A DNA stretch of 64,000 nt. Origin: Heterostelium album PN500. Taxonomy: Eukaryota; Evosea; Eumycetozoa; Acytosteliales; Acytosteliaceae. Below are positions 43,637 through 54,870 of the stretch, piece after piece. Where the stretch lies: positions 248,001 to 312,000 of the forward strand of contig NW_008805067.1 in assembly GCF_000004825.1 (NCBI RefSeq), given 5' to 3'. Numbering within the stretch: the first letter of the stretch is position 1; each line of letters starts with the position of its first letter. Under the pieces are notes generated by a model that made no database searches, had not been told where the DNA came from, and worked only from the letters and a program-made list of their open reading frames with translations. The translations under genes were made by a program, and so were the position numbers.

Positions 43637-46266
43637 ATGTCAAATAGAGAAAGAATATTGTATTGGCCTGAGACCTACTCTAATATCAAAGAGTTGGGTC
43701 GAGGTGTAAGTGGTGTCGTTTACAAAGCTATAAAGAAAGATTCCCCAGATCAAGTGGTTGCTATCAAATTGGTTGATATAAATCAAAATAGAGCATCGTG
43801 GGAGTATGTATAACAACTATTATTCATTTTGATTAACAAATCTAACATATGCTTTCTTATCATCTAATCATCTATTCATAGTCAAGTTCAAGGTGAAATC
43901 AATGCATTACTTACTTTAAACTCACCAGATAGACATGTTAATATCATTAAGCTAATTGAATGTTTTGTAAGTTATCTTTGAGATTTATATTACAATCGAT
44001 CTATTTATCTATTCCGATATTTTATATTAACAATAATATTGTTTGTTGTTTGTTATTATTATTATTATTATTATTGTAGAGACATAAAACAACAGCAATT
44101 TTCGTGTTGGAGTATATTGATGGAGGTACTCTTGAAGACTTTATGTATACTTTTGATGAAGGTCTACCGATTCCATTGGTATCACATATCGTCTATCAGA
44201 TTATCAGTGCCATTCAATTTATGAACAATCATAAGTGCTCACACAGAGATATTAAACCAGCAAACATCCTGCTGCTCAGCAACAAGAAAAAGTCTGCATC
44301 GAACGATGCTGAGCAAAAGAAGAAAGATTTCTTCAACATCTTTAAGGATGGTACTTCCAATAACTACACCTACGATGCCGACGATCTACCAGTCATCAAG
44401 ATCACCGACTATGGTTATGCCTCCATTACAAAGAATGACAATGATATGCACTCTACACTTGCAGGTTCACCTTTATATATGGTAACAATAAATACATTCT
44501 ATAAATATCACTTGAATTTTACTAACATAAAGTTATATTAATTTAAAAACCTCTATCTTTATTTATTATTATTATATTGTTTTAGCCACCAGAAATCATT
44601 CATATTATATTATCACCAAACTTAGAACCAAGAAAAGGAAAGATCATTTGCGATACCAACAATGAGGGATACAACCCATTGTTAGTCGATATTTGGGCAA
44701 TCGGTGCAGTTGCATTCCGTCTTCTTACAGGAAGAGAGTTGATCAATGAAATATTCCCATTACTCAATCAATCCACTGTTTTAGCTGCACTGGTAAACCT
44801 TGCAAAGATGGTCGATAGTTCTGAGTTTCAAAGCGGTCTTGATACAATTCCTAAAAAGTAAGGTTCAAAAAACTCACACACAAAAATCTCATTTTTTCAA
44901 CACCACACCTTTTTTTTTTTTTTTAATATCGCCTCCACTGCACACTCATTCTATCATGTTCCACTTGGAATGGAGGTGAAAGAACATACATCTTTAATAA
45001 TTAATTTTTATTGTTTGTTGTTTCCAAACATAGATCTAATGTTTGGGATAGAGTGTGTGATTCGACGTGTGATATGATGTGGATATAAATGATATTACGA
45101 GGATAATTTTTAAATTTTAGGAATTTTTTTAATGTGATATTTTTTTTTTTAATATCGAGGAATTGGTAGTTAGTACCTTATTTTTTTATAAATTAACAAT
45201 AACCTTCTTAATCATCACAATATTATGATAATATAATGATTAATATTATTAATACTAATTGCTTATTTATTTATTTATTTATATATATTTTTAATAATTT
45301 AATAGAATGAAAGAATTTGGAGTAAAAGATGAAGTTTGTATAGATTTTATAACTAGTCTGTTAAAGTTGGAACCAAAGCAGAGATTGTCTTTGGGTGATG
45401 CCTTGAATCATCCGTTCCTCCAAACTGGAAAGGCAAGTTTCGACCTCATCATGAAGGAATACCTTCAACAACAGACAGAGTCAACATCAAAGATTCCAAC
45501 CGATATTAGTAAACTCACAGAAGAGAATCCTAGTAATACATCGTCGTCGTCGACCAAAGACAATGCCACATCAAGCCAACCGAGCCAACAAACAACATCC
45601 AGCCAACAGGACAACAAGAAAGATCCACAACAACAACAACCATCATCACAACCATCGACACAGCCACAACAACCATCACCACAACAACAACAACAACCAA
45701 CACATTTAGAGGTACCAAAAACAACTACATCCAGTGCTGGCAGTGGCTCATCAAAGACACCACCTTGGAATTTCCAACGTCCATCTTCATTCCATGCGCC
45801 AACCATGATGTTATCACCACAGAGAAGAACCAATTTTAAGTTGTTCCCATCACTGCTACCAAAGCCAACGGAAGACTCTCCTCCACAGGACACTATGATT
45901 TGGCGTTCTCCACCGATGTCTTGCAATGACAGCTTCACATGGACAACCATTTCCCAGGATCCTATCTTCCAAGTGCAACACGGTGTCCTCACATCAATCC
46001 TCAAGACTTTCTCGTCCAACTCTGACTATGAGTACAGAATCATTACACAAACCAAGTCACCAGTGGAAATTGCCGTTTCCAATTACAAAGAAAGTATACT
46101 ATATATGTACAACATCTGCAAGACCGTAGTTACCCCACAGCTTATTTCACTTTCCACTTCTTCCAATGAATCATCGATTCAGACTGCCTTGTGCTCAATC
46201 CTTCACCAACTAGACCAAGAACAAGAAACACTTTCATTTGCATCGGGATGGACTGTTTTGTTGTAA
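43637..46266 (+). CDS. ULK/Atg1-like Ser/Thr protein kinase, 5 exons
   Basis: Exons 43637-43803, 43882-43966, 44080-44481, 44586-44857 and 45306-46266 join to 628 aa. All catalytic elements are present: glycine loop LGRGVSGVVY, Lys44 in VVAIKLVD, HRDIKPANILL (His139, Asp141), DYG in ITDYGYAS for DFG, and SPLYMPPE, where Pro replaces the usual Ala of APE. About 40 extra residues sit between the catalytic loop and DYG. DPxxR-type end: LEPKQRLSLGDALNHPFL. The C-terminal 270 residues have Gln/Ser/Pro repeats and a folded end domain I do not recognise. The motif set is closest to ULK-family kinases. The last intron (448 nt) is much longer than the others in this window. Confidence 0.88.
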
Positions 46267-46479
46267 CATATAAAAGAAATAGTCTGATAAAAAGAAAATC
46301 AATTCCTAAAATATTTTTATAATTTAGTTTATATACATAATAAAACTAAAACAAAATGAATATATTTTTATATTTTTTGTAAAAACTCATTGATATCAAT
46401 GTATATATTCACTTAGTTAGTTTACTGATTTTTTTAAGTTTATTCTTTTAGTTTGAACATTAAAAACAAATATTCATTT

Positions 46480-48089
46480 TTATTCATTATCGTAGTCTTC
46501 TTCATCTTGATCATAGTCAGAATTATCATCATAATCTTCATAAGGTATATTATTTTGGATTTTTTGATTCAATAAATATTGATAGACTTTTCGATCTTGA
46601 TCAACTTGACAAACTCTTTTTAACATTCGAAAGTCGGCATACAAAATGAATGAGAAATTTTGATGTTCCAAAGTTGGAGCTAATATCTGAAGTAACGCTT
46701 TCATATCTTCATCATGGCAAAATCTTAAATACTTGATTTCTATTGATTTCAATGTATTTGAATGTAATCGTAACAGTGGCTCCAAAAAGTCCAAGTGAGA
46801 GTAGCCCTGACCATGGGTCCAATCTTTGTCGATGGCAATTTTGAATGATTCAATCCCATGACCATTGCCATTGGGGGTGTTTGTCAATATCGATGATAGG
46901 AATGAACTGTAGTTGGTTCTATATCCAAAGTAGCTGGTGACAGTGATACTCTTTAGATTTGGCATTGCTGGAAGACTTGTCAAGTATTCTTGACACTTTA
47001 TGGCCTTATTATAGATATCCTCTTCGTAATAACCTTCAGATTCTCTAATGATATAATACCGTTTACGGTCTTTGCTACTTGAACAATCGAATTCGTCATA
47101 AACAAAACTAAACTCTTTGACTCTTGAGAATAATTGATTGATACGATCGCTACTCTCACCATATTTGATGTATTTAATCGAATCATAATCGAAATGCAAA
47201 GGTGAATTGATATTACAATATTCACTCTGCAGCTTGATGGGACCTCGCAAATAATAACCATTTGAAATATACTTTGATACAATTTTGAAGAGCTTTTTTG
47301 AAACTAATGCAATATTCAATACAATCTCGAGATCAACTTGACTTATATCGAATGTTGGTAAGTTATCCAATGAAAATGAGATGATTCTTTCAAGTAATAT
47401 ATCTGGTAGAATACATCTTGATTCTTGATTGTTGACAATAGCACTACTAGTGTTTGTGTTGATATTCTTATCCAATTGTATTTCACCTTTTTGATACATT
47501 TGTTCCTGAACTGTATTCTGATTGTCTATATTCTTTGACAATAATTTGTTGTAAAAGTCATTAAATTCATATTTCGTTCGAACTATTAGGCTTAAATAAC
47601 AATTTCTTTGATAGATCTCTATTCTTTTCTTTAGTTGATGTTCAATATTATTTAGTTTCTTTGAGTGGATTTGATATGTTTGAAACAAGGTTAGTAAAAA
47701 ATGTATGAATAATAACTCTTGTTTTTAATAATTACTCTTTTATCATTGATTATTCTTTTGTAAATATGTTGTATTGTTGGTTTATGAAAACGACATTCAA
47801 AATGTAACATGTTGTTGAAAACTTCGAATGAAGGATCAAAGAAGACATCGAGAATGAACTTGATATAACCTTGAACATCGAAATAATGTATAAATTTATA
47901 TCGATGATATTCAACAAAGAACTTTACACATTTTGATCTTAAGCAATCATTTCTCTTCTCCAAACATTCATAATAAAGTATATAGATTCTATTGAAGTTT
48001 ATCAGTGATTCATCTTGGAAATCTGTATCCCCTATATTTTCTAATTCACCCTTTTGCTCCTCTTCTACTGGTGTTTGATATAATTGCAT
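46480..48089 (-). CDS. Dictyostelid F-box-like protein, 2 exons
   Basis: Exon 1 is 48089-47736 and exon 2 is 47658-46480, joined in phase 0 to 510 aa (donor GTAATT, acceptor CAAAG). The join is inferred from matching frames and the ACTAAC branch-like sequence inside. Residues about 190-245 (CILPDILLERIISFSLDN...VLNIALVSKKLFKIVSKYIS) look like the F-box-related start of a large dictyostelid paralogue family; the rest has leucine-rich-repeat-like spacing (MPNLKSITVTS; NTLKSIEIKYLRF). The C-terminus is Asp/Glu-rich. An SCF adaptor role is inferred. Codon use is more A/T-rich than its neighbours. Confidence 0.72.
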
Positions 48090-49107
48090 TTCTTATATAT
48101 AAAAGACTCGATTGAGTTCAAAACATAACAACACAAATCATTTTTAAATTTGCTACTTAATTTTTTTTTTTTTTTAATTTTTTTTTTTTCTTAATAGTAA
48201 TTTTTTTGTACAACCTTAATTACTGATTGTTAAGGTAGGATTTGATAAAAAATATAGATTATTAATAACAAAATAATCATTTCATAGTAATACTCTTTAA
48301 ATCAGTCCCTACAAAATATCATTGTTTTTAACATACCAAAAAAAAGCAAAAAAAAATGAAAAATTTAATTAAATTTTATTTATTTCGATTGGTCAACTCA
48401 CTTTCAACCTCGATATATTAGGAATGTAAATGCGAATGATATTTTAGAGGGTCAAAATTCATTTGAAAAATGTGAACTTCATTTTTTATAATCACATTTT
48501 TCAAATAAAATGATTTCAAAAGATTTGTTGACTCATGATCAGTCAACAAATTGCAGGTATTGATATTAACCTGCTAGTTCGTGTTTTATATTATATATAA
48601 TTGCCAATAAAATATTATTATTATTCCCTACAAAATATCATTGTTTTTAACATACCAAAAAAAGCAAAAAAAATGAAAAATTTAATTAAATTTTATTTAT
48701 TTCGATTTTTCTTTGGTCAACTCACTTTCAACCTGGATATATTAGGAATGTAAATGCAAATGATATTTTAGAGGGATTATTATTATTTTTTTTTTTTTTT
48801 TTTGCAAAAAAAGATTTTTTAATAAATAGGTAGATGATCAGTCTATTTATTTATTAATTATCAACTCAAATAATTCAAAGTCTATTCAGAGTTAGTGTAA
48901 GAACTTGTTTTATGTTTATTAAATATAAATTGATCATACCTATCCAGAGTTAGTGTAAGAACTTGAATAGTAAAGTTGATCGTTCGTTTTTTGAATAGTC
49001 GTTTTTTGAATAGTCGTTGAGTTTTTAAAAATGAAATTTTTTTTTTTTTTTTTTTTTAAGAAGTAAAAAATGATTTATTAAGTAATATATTGGGGATGGT
49101 GTAAACC
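48090..49107. repeat. Repeat island: duplicated 145-150 bp block, hairpins, short direct repeats
   Basis: Non-coding. Two direct copies of one block lie at 48307-48451 and 48626-48775, differing by a 7-bp insertion and a few substitutions. Between them are two perfect inverted repeats: 15-bp arms at 48461-48475 and 48492-48506, and 10-bp arms at 48524-48533 and 48541-48550. Further on, a 21-bp direct repeat (CAGAGTTAGTGTAAGAACTTG) occurs at 48887 and 48945, then two tandem GTTTTTTGAATAGTC units near 48984. Several T runs (48786-48803, 49039-49058) may be tails of old insertions. Confidence 0.75.
48524..48550. repeat. Perfect inverted repeat, 10-bp arms
   Basis: TTTGTTGACT, 7-nt spacer, AGTCAACAAA. 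It lies between the two copies of the duplicated block. With the 15-bp inverted repeat just before it, it would form two adjacent hairpins. Confidence 0.8.
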
Positions 49108-49760
49108 ATCGAATTTTTCTTTTTTTTTTTTTTTTTTTTTTTTTTACAGTTTTTACTTTTTCATAATTCTGCAATTGATTGCTATTTTGATTGTTATTAT
49201 AATTATTTTAGTTATTGATATTAATAGATTGTTAAGCTGATGAGAATACTGATGATTGAATTGGTTAATTTGAAAATGAAGAAATGAAGAAGAGGAAATA
49301 ATAGTTGGCTGACATTTGATTGGTTATTGGTTATTTAAGTTTGGATTGTAAGTTACTGATACTGTTATTTATAATTAATTTCATTACTGATAAGTGCTGT
49401 ATATATTCATTAATGATAGATTCATTAGATAGTAGGTTGTTATCGTGGAGAGGAGTACCGCCAAAATAGGATTTACAATAGAATTTCCAGATTTGATGAA
49501 AGACAAGTGAAACGAGAGTAGTGATGTTGTCCTTTCTTCTAACCAACTGATACGCGTCTTCCATAGTCCAATCGAATCGTTGACCACCTGAAAGCTGTAA
49601 GGAGTCAAGAATGGTGTTAAGGTTGAATCTGTGCATAACTGCTCGACAATTAAAGAATGTATGGAAATATGGGTCAGAGCAGTATGTGAAGCACAGTTCA
49701 CATTCTTTGTTTTTGTTGTAAGCTAATCCAGGAATTTTAAAAATGAAAAATAATTTGAAT
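49108..49760 (-). mobile_element. 5'-truncated non-LTR (LINE, TRE-like) retrotransposon 3' fragment
   Basis: On the minus strand, an open frame ending at 49331 encodes IPGLAYNKNKECELCFTYC...HTFFNCRAVMHRF...LVFHQIWKFYCKSYFGG. The C-x2-C...H-x4-C array followed by a hydrophobic IWK helix resembles the zinc-binding end of LINE reverse-transcriptase proteins (zf-RVT). After the stop come about 185 bp of 3' UTR and then an A run (T run on the plus strand, 49111-49145), as expected for a LINE tail. Only the last 130 or so residues of ORF2 remain. It lies about 100 bp downstream of a tRNA-Tyr gene on the same strand, the target zone known for TRE3-type elements of Dictyostelium. Exact 5' end and target duplication were not found. 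Confidence 0.55.
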
Positions 49761-49840
49761 TTTGAAAAAGTGGTATTGTCGTTACAATTTGTTGACTGAT
49801 CCTTATTCTTACCGCATGCGGATACTATATTTTTAAAAGA

Positions 49841-49930
49841 TCCGACTTGCCAGACTCGAACTAGCAACCTTTTGATATCTCTTGTGATTCTTACTACAGT
49901 CAAACACTCTACCACTTGAGTTAAAGTCGG
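49841..49930 (-). tRNA. tRNA-Tyr (anticodon GTA), with a 17-nt intron
   Basis: Full cloverleaf on the minus strand. Acceptor CCGACTT/AAGTCGG, D stem ACTC/GAGT, anticodon stem TTTGA/TCAAA, T stem GCTAG/CTGGC with TTCGAGT loop, discriminator A. The 24 nt between the anticodon stem strands begin CTGTA, giving anticodon GTA and leaving about 17 nt of intron one base 3' to it, the standard place for eukaryotic tRNA-Tyr introns. A TTTT run follows the 3' end as a pol III terminator. Confidence 0.95.
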
Positions 49931-50023
49931 ATGATGATAGACATATATCTGTATGGCATAGGGTATCTGGTCAATCCTTATGCCGATAAACATACATACG
50001 TCAGTGGTATTACCTTCTTTCAT

Positions 50024-50436
50024 TACAACATTAAAAAATAATGTTAATAATTATTAATTTTTTTATGCAAACTAACTTCCACCTGTTATTGAAAAGCTCA
50101 AATTTAATGTTAATGTCTTATAATTTGGAATTTCTAACGATGACAGTTACCTTTTGAAAGAGCTCCAAAATATTTTTTATTTTGGCAAGATGACGAACAA
50201 TGTTCAAACAATTTTAAAAAATAGATCTATTTTTTAATAACTTTAAATAAAACAATCTATCTAGATTACGATATTAAATAAAATCAAATTATATATCAAG
50301 ATTATAATAAAAACTCAAAATTGTACCATTCTTGGAAACACTTGAAATATTTTTTATCATTGCTATCCTTTTTAATTTTTAAAATCTTTCATGAAGATGA
50401 TTTTTTTTTCAAAAAAAAAATTAAACAAAATAGATA
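50024..50436. other. Intergenic region
   Basis: AT-rich DNA between the tRNA-Tyr gene and the ankyrin gene. Nothing recognisable. Confidence 0.4.
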
Positions 50437-52185
50437 ATGAACAACACAATTTTTTCCAAAGTATTTAACAATACGATTTTAAACAGATTGATATTTGAAA
50501 AAGTTAGATCGATAGGTGTCACCATTAACGATGGTCAGCCAATTAAAGCATACAAATGGAATCAACTATTAAAGCAACCAATCATTTTGATAACTTACAA
50601 TTATCTCGATTTACTCAAGTTATATTTCAATGACAAGAGCAATCCAAGAGACACTCTATCGGAAAACTCTCTTTTTAGAAAAGCAATAAAGTGTGGTAGT
50701 TTGGAGATGTTTATTTATCTTTTGGAAGTCTACAATTACTTTAGAAATCCAAAGGGCATGTTGAATTCCAATCTATTCCTTGCATGTATAGGTGATCGAT
50801 TCGATATCGTTCAGTACATATTCAAACAATTCAAAGGTTTCGATTGGATGTATAATGAAGCAATCGCTAATGCACCACTGTCTGGGAATCTACAACTACT
50901 CAAGTATCTTTTCGAGCAAGTGGAGTCATCCAGACAACAATGTCCACTACATTATTTGAAGAGAGCATTTATTAATTCTTCATCTGTGGGCAATGTTGAA
51001 ATGTTGCAATTCCTAAAATCAAAATGCAATGGATATGATCCACCTGACACCATTATGGAAAGTTTTAGGCAATCAATCGGAAATGGTCATTTTGAAGCGG
51101 TTGAATATCTACTGGGAGAGTACCAACAATCATTGGATGAAGATAGTCATCTTGTAGAGTTGGCACTTGAAAATAATCATATAGAGATATTTAAACTGTT
51201 GCTACGATACAATGTAAGGTATTTCCCTCAGCTTTCAGTGTGTGCTGCACGTCACAGTTTTGAAATGTTTCGATGGGTGTGTGAGAATACCACTGCTAAT
51301 CCGACAAATTGGAATATACAACACACTGTGCAGGCAGTATTCTCTGGCCAACTCGATACAGTCAAATGGATACATGAGAATACAAACGCACCTTGGGATC
51401 ATATGGCGATGGATATTGCAGCTGGAAAAGGGTACGTCGAAATTCTCGAGTGGCTCCATCACAATCGAACAGAAGGTTGTTCAAAAATTGCAATCATCAA
51501 TGCAATACAGAATGGACACTTGAATGTTCTGAAATTCATGCTTACAAACCGAACGAATGTCACAATTACCTGGGATGTTGAAGTAACTGCCAATTTAGAA
51601 TTACTTCAATGGTTGTATGCCAATAGCACTGAAGAACTCTCAACGTTTGTCCCTGATTCCGCCGCCTACAAAGGACATTTAGACAGTTTAAGATGGCTTC
51701 ATGAAAACACAACAGAACGATGCAGTCAAAATATTGTCGCTACTCTTGCAAGAGTCGGTGAACTCGAATCGATCAAATATCTCCATGAGTTCAACAAGTT
51801 GTCGAGATACTATGTTTTTGACACAACGACAATGGATATTGCGGCAAGTAATAGACAGTTCCCAGTCGTCGAGTGGTTATTTGAAAATCGTTCGGAGGGA
51901 TGCACTATCGATGCTCTTAAAATTTCAATTGAACATGGTCAAATCGAAGCAGTTCGATTACTCTTTGAAAACAGAGAGACTCTCAACCTGGATATTAAAA
52001 CATTGAATGTCGTAAAACTTGTAGATGGTCTTATCCAAGAGAATTTCTATCAGACTCTTGAGTATCTACTCGACAACATTCCATTATCAAAAGATCAACT
52101 CATCGAAATACAACAATCGGTATCATTTGAAGAATCGCATGAATCAATCAATGTTATTATTTCATTTATCGAAAAATTAAAATAA
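50437..52185 (+). CDS. Dictyostelid ankyrin-repeat protein
   Basis: Single exon, 582 aa. Degenerate ankyrin-type repeats of about 30 residues run from about 55 to 560, each with a pattern like GHLDSLRWLHENTTE, GYVEILEWLHHNRTE, NRQFPVVEWLFENRSE and GQIEAVRLLFENRE. The N-terminus (KVFNNTILNRLIFEKVRSIG...KAYKWNQLLKQP) is the usual opening of a very large dictyostelid family. No other domain is seen. Function unknown; such repeats mediate protein binding. Start at ATG 50437 in an A-rich context. Confidence 0.9.
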   Translation: MNNTIFSKVFNNTILNRLIFEKVRSIGVTINDGQPIKAYKWNQLLKQPIILITYNYLDLLKLYFNDKSNPRDTLSENSLFRKAIKCGSLEMFIYLLEVYNYFRNPKGMLNSNLFLACIGDRFDIVQYIFKQFKGFDWMYNEAIANAPLSGNLQLLKYLFEQVESSRQQCPLHYLKRAFINSSSVGNVEMLQFLKSKCNGYDPPDTIMESFRQSIGNGHFEAVEYLLGEYQQSLDEDSHLVELALENNHIEIFKLLLRYNVRYFPQLSVCAARHSFEMFRWVCENTTANPTNWNIQHTVQAVFSGQLDTVKWIHENTNAPWDHMAMDIAAGKGYVEILEWLHHNRTEGCSKIAIINAIQNGHLNVLKFMLTNRTNVTITWDVEVTANLELLQWLYANSTEELSTFVPDSAAYKGHLDSLRWLHENTTERCSQNIVATLARVGELESIKYLHEFNKLSRYYVFDTTTMDIAASNRQFPVVEWLFENRSEGCTIDALKISIEHGQIEAVRLLFENRETLNLDIKTLNVVKLVDGLIQENFYQTLEYLLDNIPLSKDQLIEIQQSVSFEESHESINVIISFIEKLK

Positions 52186-52465
52186 ATAAAAAAATATATG
52201 TATTGTGATTATCATTATTTATAAATAAAAAATAAATTAATGTCTCAAATATTAAAGAAACACCCCCATTCACATGAATTTTCACTTAAAACCATGTTTC
52301 CACCAAAAAATAATCTTTTTTTTTTTTTTACATTGATTGTTTTTGATCACATCCATTGTTCCGCTTTACTTTAGTTTAAACAAAAAAAATAAAATAGTTT
52401 TGTATAAGAGTTATTATTATTTATATATTTTTGAAGATCAAGTTTGATTGGGTTCTTCAAAAAGA

Positions 52466-53328
52466 ATGAATGACGACCTGAAGTTGTTATTCTTGAGAGA
52501 CAATCAAGATGTTATATGTTTATTGGAACAAAACATAAACAATTTAATTGTCGATAAATCTATATTCACTAGTATCAATTTAAATCGGAATGATAGATTT
52601 GAAACGTTTCTCTCCACTGGCAAATCAATTTTAGAATTAAAAATAAAGAAAAAAGTAAATAGATAAAATTTATTTTTGCTAAATAAAAAATATATATATA
52701 TGCTAACCAATTTATAATAATTATTTAGGCATATGGTATACCATTGAAAGAATTTGACAAATTAATCTTAAAAGTATGTTCAAAAGATACTTTGGAACTG
52801 TTTTACGACTGGTTGAAAATCAGTAAGAAGTTGGTCCAGGACGATGATGATGACGATCGTCTACAATTGTATTACGATGCCCACCGAGACCAATTCTTGC
52901 AACATCCACCAGAAGAAGATCAAGAAGAAGATGATGATTATCCTCCGGATGCTCATTATATTCCTGCTCCTGTAAATGAATGTGGTATTTTCCTGGCTAT
53001 GGTCAACGATATCAGTGACTCGAAATCGGATACTGCCAAGCGCACGCTGGAGATGCTAAACTTGCTACTGATAGTCTACGTTTGCTTCATTGAGCAACAC
53101 CACCAAGACCAATCTACTATTACCTTCCACGACCTCCACTATAGGTACAACAATATTCTTTCCGAGTTTCGCCAACAAGAGAAAGATCGTATTAACCTTT
53201 TAGCAAATGCTGCTAATGCTGCCGCTGCTGCTGGAAACCAATATCAACACCGACAATATCAACATATTGCCCGTGTTGATAACCATCCAAACCAAAACAA
53301 CAACCAACCAATGGAACAGAGACAGTAA
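52466..53328 (+). CDS. Hypothetical protein, 2 exons
   Basis: Exons 52466-52654 and 52729-53328 join in phase 0 to 262 aa; the start is the first ATG, downstream of an in-frame TTG. I do not recognise it. It begins MNDDLKLLFLRDNQDVICLL, has an acidic patch (VQDDDDDDR) near 90 and another (EEDQEEDDDYPPD), a hydrophobic helix RTLEMLNLLLIVYVCFIEQ near 170, and a Gln/Asn-rich end with an Ala run. It could be a helical all-alpha protein of dictyostelid origin. Coding-type codon use and the clean intron support it being real. Confidence 0.65.
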
Positions 53329-54285
53329 GACAACTCTCTTGTTCCAACCAATTAGAATACCATGTCTATTCGACAGACATTCGTATTCAAAACCTCTTTT
53401 TTTTCTGGGTTTATTATCCCTCAAAAAAAAAAAAACAACTCTACTTTAACAGGAATTACTTAAATCCTGCTTAAATCCCGGGATATCTCAGTTGGTCAGA
53501 GTACCTAATCTGAATTCCCAAAACAACAACAACAACATGACCGATTGGGTGCCCGAAACAAAGCATTGTTTGCTTTAAATAGGTTTCGCCGCAATCCTTC
53601 TTGGTCTCTTTTGTTCATGGCCCGTAACAATAATATCTAAGGAACCGGACTTTTGCCTCTCGTGCAACAATGCTCTCATTCCCTAAGAAGTTTACTACCC
53701 ATAACAAACCCACAAATGCGCCATTGGTACTGTAATAGGTATATATCGATATGCAATACTATATTGTCATGCTTCTCCTCATTTCCTGACATCAATTCAA
53801 ATGAATATTGAATTGGAGAAGAGCCACAATTATTGCCACTATCTCATACCAACTCCGGTTCGGTCCAACGTCGATCGACAACCTGCAGTCATTATTATTA
53901 CAACCATTGGGCATTACAAACCAACAAAAAGATCACCATTCCTAGTATATATCTTAGTTAGTTACTAAAGATGAACGGAATCCGCGTGAAGCTTTTAGCA
54001 AAAGAAAACCCTCATTGAATTTATCTGCTTCGTTTACATTGCCACAACCGAGTGAGCGTAATTGAAAGCAAGTTACCTTCAGCCTTGCCAAGACCCCCAT
54101 CCAAACCGAGCGAAATGTCAACGAGCCGCACAACCGCGCGAAATGTCAGGTGCCAACCGAGCGAGCCAACCGTTGACAACTACAAAGCCAACCGCGAGCG
54201 GGCATACAGCAAGCTACGTATTATACCTCTGCCTAAGACCAACCAACCGTGCACAATAACAAGCAACATGATGATGTCAACTGAA
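53329..54285. other. Compositionally unusual non-coding kilobase, possibly element-derived
   Basis: From about 53450 the DNA is much richer in C and G and poorer in homopolymers than other intergenic DNA here, yet no long frame or intron-bearing gene is visible. It opens with a tRNA-like 5' half (GGATATCTCAGTTGGTCAGAG, about 53480) without a matching 3' half, has a CTTCTCC...GGAGAAG hairpin at about 53770-53822, and a short ACCGAGCGAAATGTCA-type repeat near 54104-54150. It leads directly into the fold-back at 54286-54475. Confidence 0.5.
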
Positions 54286-54475
54286 TTTTTTTTTAGCTAT
54301 CGGTATGACGAAGTAAGACCCGCAATGTCATAGAATCTACAAATGGGACTGAGTGTGAACCACCACTATTACGAGAGTGGCATTCTAGAGATTTAAAAGG
54401 AAGAGCACTCAGTCCCATTTGTAGATTCTATGACATTGCGGGTCTTACTACGTCATACCGATACTAAAAAAACTA
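54286..54475. repeat. Near-perfect fold-back (55-bp arms, 50-bp spacer)
   Basis: 54301-54355 and 54406-54460 are reverse complements with a single mismatch; the pairing continues outward with one small gap into flanking T and A runs. The spacer itself contains a small CCACT/AGTGG hairpin. Shape fits a fold-back or MITE-like DNA element or a hairpin-RNA source; no target duplication was found. Confidence 0.9.
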
Positions 54476-54870
54476 TTCTTTCAACCATACACCAACAAAC
54501 TAAACCAACCGAACCGAACCAAATCAATCAATCAATCAACACACATCAACCAATTTAACTAAAATTAACATATTAAAATAAAATCTGTATCAAACTATTA
54601 TATATTAATCAAGAAACCTAAATTATTTTTTTTTAATAGTTTTTGCTTTGTCATTGTATGTCTTGTCATCAATAACCAACAATTTATGCATTCTCTGACT
54701 CACCAAATTAAAAATAAAATAAATTTATTTTTTTGCAAATTTTGAACTTAAAAAATAAGTTGTCATCTAAGGATTGTGTAAAGTTTCATTAATTGAAAGA
54801 AAAAAGAAGATTATTAATCATTTTTTTATATTTATTAATATTTATATATATAGTTAAAAAATATAAAAAG
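54476..54870. other. Intergenic region
   Basis: AT-rich promoter of the SEL1L gene with CCAACC/AACCGAACC short repeats just after the fold-back. No gene seen. Confidence 0.4.

Noticed and set aside
49841-50023. N-terminal part of the frame that runs through the tRNA-Tyr gene
   Set aside because: It translates the tRNA gene itself, so it is a chance open frame upstream of the LINE fragment.
53478-53530. Possible tRNA gene at GGGATATCTCAGTTGG
   Set aside because: Only the acceptor and D-arm look right; no anticodon stem, T arm or matching 3' acceptor strand follows.
53690-53720. CCCATAA/CCCACAA boxes resembling the upstream element of dictyostelid small RNA genes
   Set aside because: No recognisable small RNA follows at the expected distance, and the Class I RNA core motif is absent.
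54052-54333. 93-residue frame in the odd-composition region
   Set aside because: Runs into the fold-back arm and shows no domain or splice context.
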